Part shown: positions 5,898 through 7,670 of the stretch, one piece after another
Numbering within the stretch: position 1 is the first letter of the stretch
Layout of the letters: every line of letters starts with the position of its first letter
Assembly: GCA_964477295.1 (NCBI GenBank)
Contig: CAYZEZ010000235.1
Location: 1-7,670 of the forward strand
From: CAYZEZ01 sp964477295
Lineage (GTDB): Bacteria; Bacteroidota; Bacteroidia; Bacteroidales; SM23-62
Reading direction: 5' to 3'
Length of the DNA stretch: 7,670 nt
Position numbers and translations under genes: made by a program
The notes under the pieces: generated by a model
The model's input: the letters and a program-made list of their open reading frames with translations, nothing else
What the model was told of the DNA's origin: nothing
Databases searched by the model: none

Positions 5898-6599
5898 ATG
5901 GAAATAAACATATTACATCTGTTCGAGGGAGCCCGCAAAGCAAAAGGACTAACGGTTGTCATTGACGTTTTCAGGGCATTCAGCACAGCCTGTTACGTTT
6001 TTCATAACAGGGCAGAAAGAATTCATCCGGTTGGAAGTATTGAAACAGCATTTCAGTTAAAGGAGCTGCATCCCGACTGGTTGTTAATGGGTGAAAAGGA
6101 TGAGCAAACCATACCCGGTTTCCATTATGGGAATTCACCTACTTTTATTAAAGACATTGACTTCACAGGAAAAACAGTTATTCAGCGAACCAGTGCAGGC
6201 ACCCAGGGACTGGTCAATGCAACCGGTGCAGATATACTCTTAGCAGGGAGTTTCGTTAATGCCGGTGCCCTGGTGAAATATATACGGAAAGCCAATCCGG
6301 AATATCTTTCCCTGGTATGTATGGGGTATTCTGCGAACTACCCGATTGAGGAAGATACTTTCTGTGCTGAATATATTCGTAATGAGCTGGAAGGTAAAGC
6401 AAATGAAATCAACAAAATGAAAGAAACCATCAGGAAGACAAGTGCACAACGGTTTTTTGCACCTGAAAATCAACATTTCTCTCCTTCAACCGATTTTGAT
6501 TTGTGCCTCGACCTGGACCGGTTTGATTTTGTATTAAAGGTTGAAGAAAATGAGGATAAGTTGCTTACAATGAACAGAATAGACACTACTGGTTACTAG
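5898..6599 (+). CDS. 2-phosphosulfolactate phosphatase (ComB-like) family protein
   Basis: The protein resembles ComB, which dephosphorylates 2-phosphosulfolactate to sulfolactate in coenzyme M biosynthesis of methanogens. Many bacteria that do not make coenzyme M carry homologues whose role is not settled, so the product name is a family label here. Numbered from the ATG at 5898 (233 aa), family blocks appear in order: VVIDVFRAFST (20-30) with Asp23 and Arg26, GE (65-66), GFHYGNSP (74-81), QRTSAGTQG (96-104), and EEDTFCAEY (151-159). The C-terminal third (about 165-233) is more divergent and charged. I chose 5898 because family members begin just before an IDVxRA block with about 20 residues ahead of it. 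In-frame ATGs at 5814 and 5856 would add 28 or 14 residues unlike the family, and the first would overlap the YihY promoter. The TlpA-like gene follows 68 bp downstream on the same strand; co-transcription is possible. The protein is probably cytoplasmic. Confidence 0.88.
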   Translation: MEINILHLFEGARKAKGLTVVIDVFRAFSTACYVFHNRAERIHPVGSIETAFQLKELHPDWLLMGEKDEQTIPGFHYGNSPTFIKDIDFTGKTVIQRTSAGTQGLVNATGADILLAGSFVNAGALVKYIRKANPEYLSLVCMGYSANYPIEEDTFCAEYIRNELEGKANEINKMKETIRKTSAQRFFAPENQHFSPSTDFDLCLDLDRFDFVLKVEENEDKLLTMNRIDTTGY

Positions 6600-6633
6600 G
6601 TGCGAGTTAATGGTTGCGATGGAGTGTGAGTGT
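6599..6633. repeat. Degenerate G/T-rich stretch, possible decayed relative of the 14-bp array
   Basis: Directly after the ComB-like gene's TAG stop the plus strand turns G/T-rich. GGTGCGAGTTAATG (6599-6612) and GTTGCGATGGAGTG (6613-6626) match at nine of 14 positions. The string GGTTGCGATG (6612-6621) equals the GGTTGCATG of the 4319-4430 array plus one inserted G. Both stretches begin immediately after a plus-strand TAG stop codon. The similarity is short and could be chance. Confidence 0.3.
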
Positions 6634-6667
6634 GGGTTTTGATACAACAGTTTAAAGAAAAATATCA

Positions 6668-7276
6668 ATGGGAAAGTTTGGAGTTGTTACACGATTGAAA
6701 AATTATTGGTCAAAAAGGAGCTGGTTTGGGAAGATAACCGATCTGTTATTTTATTTGTTGATAATCCTGATGATCATACCAGGTTCCCGTAAAACTGTTG
6801 CCACTGCAGTAAACAAAATAGCTATCCAGCGTCCACAGATCATTAAAAAGACAATACTCGGAAAATTGGGGTCAAATGACTTTGGCTGGAAATTCATTTC
6901 ACCTGAAGGGGACATTATAAAATTCGAAGAATTCAGGGATAAGGTTGTTTTCCTCAATTTCTGGGCTACGTGGTGTCCTCCCTGCCTGGCAGAATTGCCT
7001 GATATTCAAAGGTTATACAAGAAATATCAAGACCGTGTTGCCTTTATCCTGGTTACGCAGGAGGATCAGGATATTGTGCAAAGTTTCATGAAAGAAAAAG
7101 GCTATTCTTTGCCCTTTTACAGGCCTGTCAGCACCCCACCCTTCCTGCTGCAATCCTCAGCATTGCCTACTACATTTATTATTAACCAGCAGGGTGAAAT
7201 AGTACTCAAAAAGACAGGGGCATTTAAATGGGACAGCAAAAAAGCAAATGCTTTCCTGGAAGAATTACTGAAGTGA
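6668..7276 (+). CDS. Membrane-anchored TlpA-like thioredoxin-fold thiol-disulfide oxidoreductase
   Basis: This 202-residue protein has an uncleaved-looking membrane anchor and a periplasm-facing thioredoxin-fold domain of the TlpA/ResA/AhpC-TSA type. A basic N-terminus (KNYWSKRSWFGK, 11-22) precedes one membrane segment at about 24-38, so N-in orientation is expected. A linker of about 35 residues leads to the catalytic domain from about 72. The redox motif is WCPPC (102-106, Cys103 and Cys106) within NFWATWCPPC; the cis-proline is Pro167 in ALPTTFII. The region near 125-165, with EDQDIVQSFMKEKG, is the insert typical of TlpA/ResA proteins. Such proteins reduce disulfides in apocytochrome c or other exported proteins, or mediate envelope redox stress responses; the client here is unknown. 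The start at 6668 has an A-rich upstream region and leads straight to the anchor. It lies 68 bp after the ComB-like gene and ends 4 bp from the convergent ABC permease gene. Confidence 0.94.
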   Translation: MGKFGVVTRLKNYWSKRSWFGKITDLLFYLLIILMIIPGSRKTVATAVNKIAIQRPQIIKKTILGKLGSNDFGWKFISPEGDIIKFEEFRDKVVFLNFWATWCPPCLAELPDIQRLYKKYQDRVAFILVTQEDQDIVQSFMKEKGYSLPFYRPVSTPPFLLQSSALPTTFIINQQGEIVLKKTGAFKWDSKKANAFLEELLK

Positions 7277-7280
7277 CAGA

Positions 7281-7670
7281 TCAGGCTGCCTTCCTGTATC
7301 TCCAGGTAGCCAATCCCAGGATTACGATGGCATATAAACTGAGGTAGATTGTTTCTTTGAAAATATCGGCTATTCCGGATCCTTTCAGCAGAACCATTCT
7401 AATCACCCGCATAAAATAAGCCATCGGATTGATGTAATTGAATTTTACTGCCCAATCAGGCATGCTTTCCGTCGGTGTAAAGATCCCACTCATCAGGATA
7501 AATGTGATCAGAAAGAAAAAGGCCAGGAACATCACCTGCAATTGGTTATTCGAAATGGCTGACATGAACAGGCCAATACCCATAACCGCTAACAGATAGA
7601 TAGATGCAAAGAATAACAACACCAATAAACTGCCGGTGACGGGGAGCTGGTATAATAATCTACCTATTCC
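7281..7670 (-). CDS. ABC-2 type transporter permease, C-terminal part (runs off the right edge)
   Basis: The last 129 residues of an ABC-2 family membrane permease are visible; the reading frame is open to the window edge, so the 5' end is missing. The in-window frame starts GIGRLLYQLPVTGSLL and leads directly into the membrane segments; the TTG at 7625-7623 is an internal Leu codon, not the start. Membrane segments lie near residues 14-37, 46-64 and 103-121 of the visible part. The family signature FTPTESMPDWAVKFNYINPMAYFMRVIR, followed by a KGSG motif, sits before the last membrane helix, and the protein ends in a basic RYRKAA tail. This pattern fits the YhhJ/ABC2_membrane_3 group of exporters (drug, lipid or macromolecule export). 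No ATP-binding subunit is in view; it would be expected further right. The gene converges on the TlpA-like gene with a 4-bp gap. Confidence 0.9.
   Translation of the reverse strand, partial: GIGRLLYQLPVTGSLLVLLFFASIYLLAVMGIGLFMSAISNNQLQVMFLAFFFLITFILMSGIFTPTESMPDWAVKFNYINPMAYFMRVIRMVLLKGSGIADIFKETIYLSLYAIVILGLATWRYRKAA

Noticed and set aside
7284..7311. Hairpin terminator after the TlpA-like gene
   Set aside because: GGCTGCCT and AGGTAGCC can pair over eight positions with one G-U, but no T-run follows and the site lies inside the permease coding sequence, so I do not call it.
7281..7625. A complete permease gene starting at TTG 7625
   Set aside because: The frame continues upstream to the window edge with permease-like residues, so the gene is truncated by the window.

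Overview
The window looks like chromosomal DNA of a member of the Bacteroidota (Bacteroidales-like; the genus cannot be read from here). The grounds are: start codons preceded by A/T-rich stretches rather than Shine-Dalgarno sequences; two matches to the Bacteroidota -7 promoter element TAnnTTTG at the divergent 5773-5897 region; secreted proteins with short hydrophobic leaders ending just before a Gln; and protein families common in that phylum. Base composition looks even, roughly low-to-mid 40s % G+C by eye. I see no insertion sequence, CRISPR array, tRNA or rRNA.

Layout. Bases 134-2760 hold three minus-strand genes for exported proteins: an M1-type zinc aminopeptidase (1117-2760), a small lipoprotein of unknown function (754-1002), and a DUF1287 NlpC/P60-like protein (134-715 or 134-757) whose signal-peptide codons are interrupted by a 10-N assembly gap. 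The last two are tightly linked. A 128-bp divergent spacer separates them from a plus-strand group II PLP-dependent decarboxylase (2889-4313). That gene converges on a minus-strand YihY/BrkB-family membrane protein (4453-5772). The 139 bp between the two stop codons is almost filled by a short tandem repeat: eight 14-bp units followed by three 7-bp units, all in one heptamer phase. Diverging from the YihY/BrkB gene is a ComB-like 2-phosphosulfolactate phosphatase homologue (5898-6599), followed on the same strand by a membrane-anchored TlpA-like thioredoxin protein (6668-7276). That gene ends 4 bp from the stop codon of a minus-strand ABC-2 type transporter permease, which runs off the right edge (7281-7670).

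How the genes fit together. I see no single pathway. Most products act in or beyond the inner membrane, and every gene belongs to a known family or is a short lipoprotein of unknown role. The only strong same-strand linkage is the 754-1002 / DUF1287 pair. I found no convincing undescribed multi-gene system. The most unusual signal is non-coding: the heptamer-phased repeat between the convergent genes, and a possible decayed relative directly after the ComB-like gene's stop codon.
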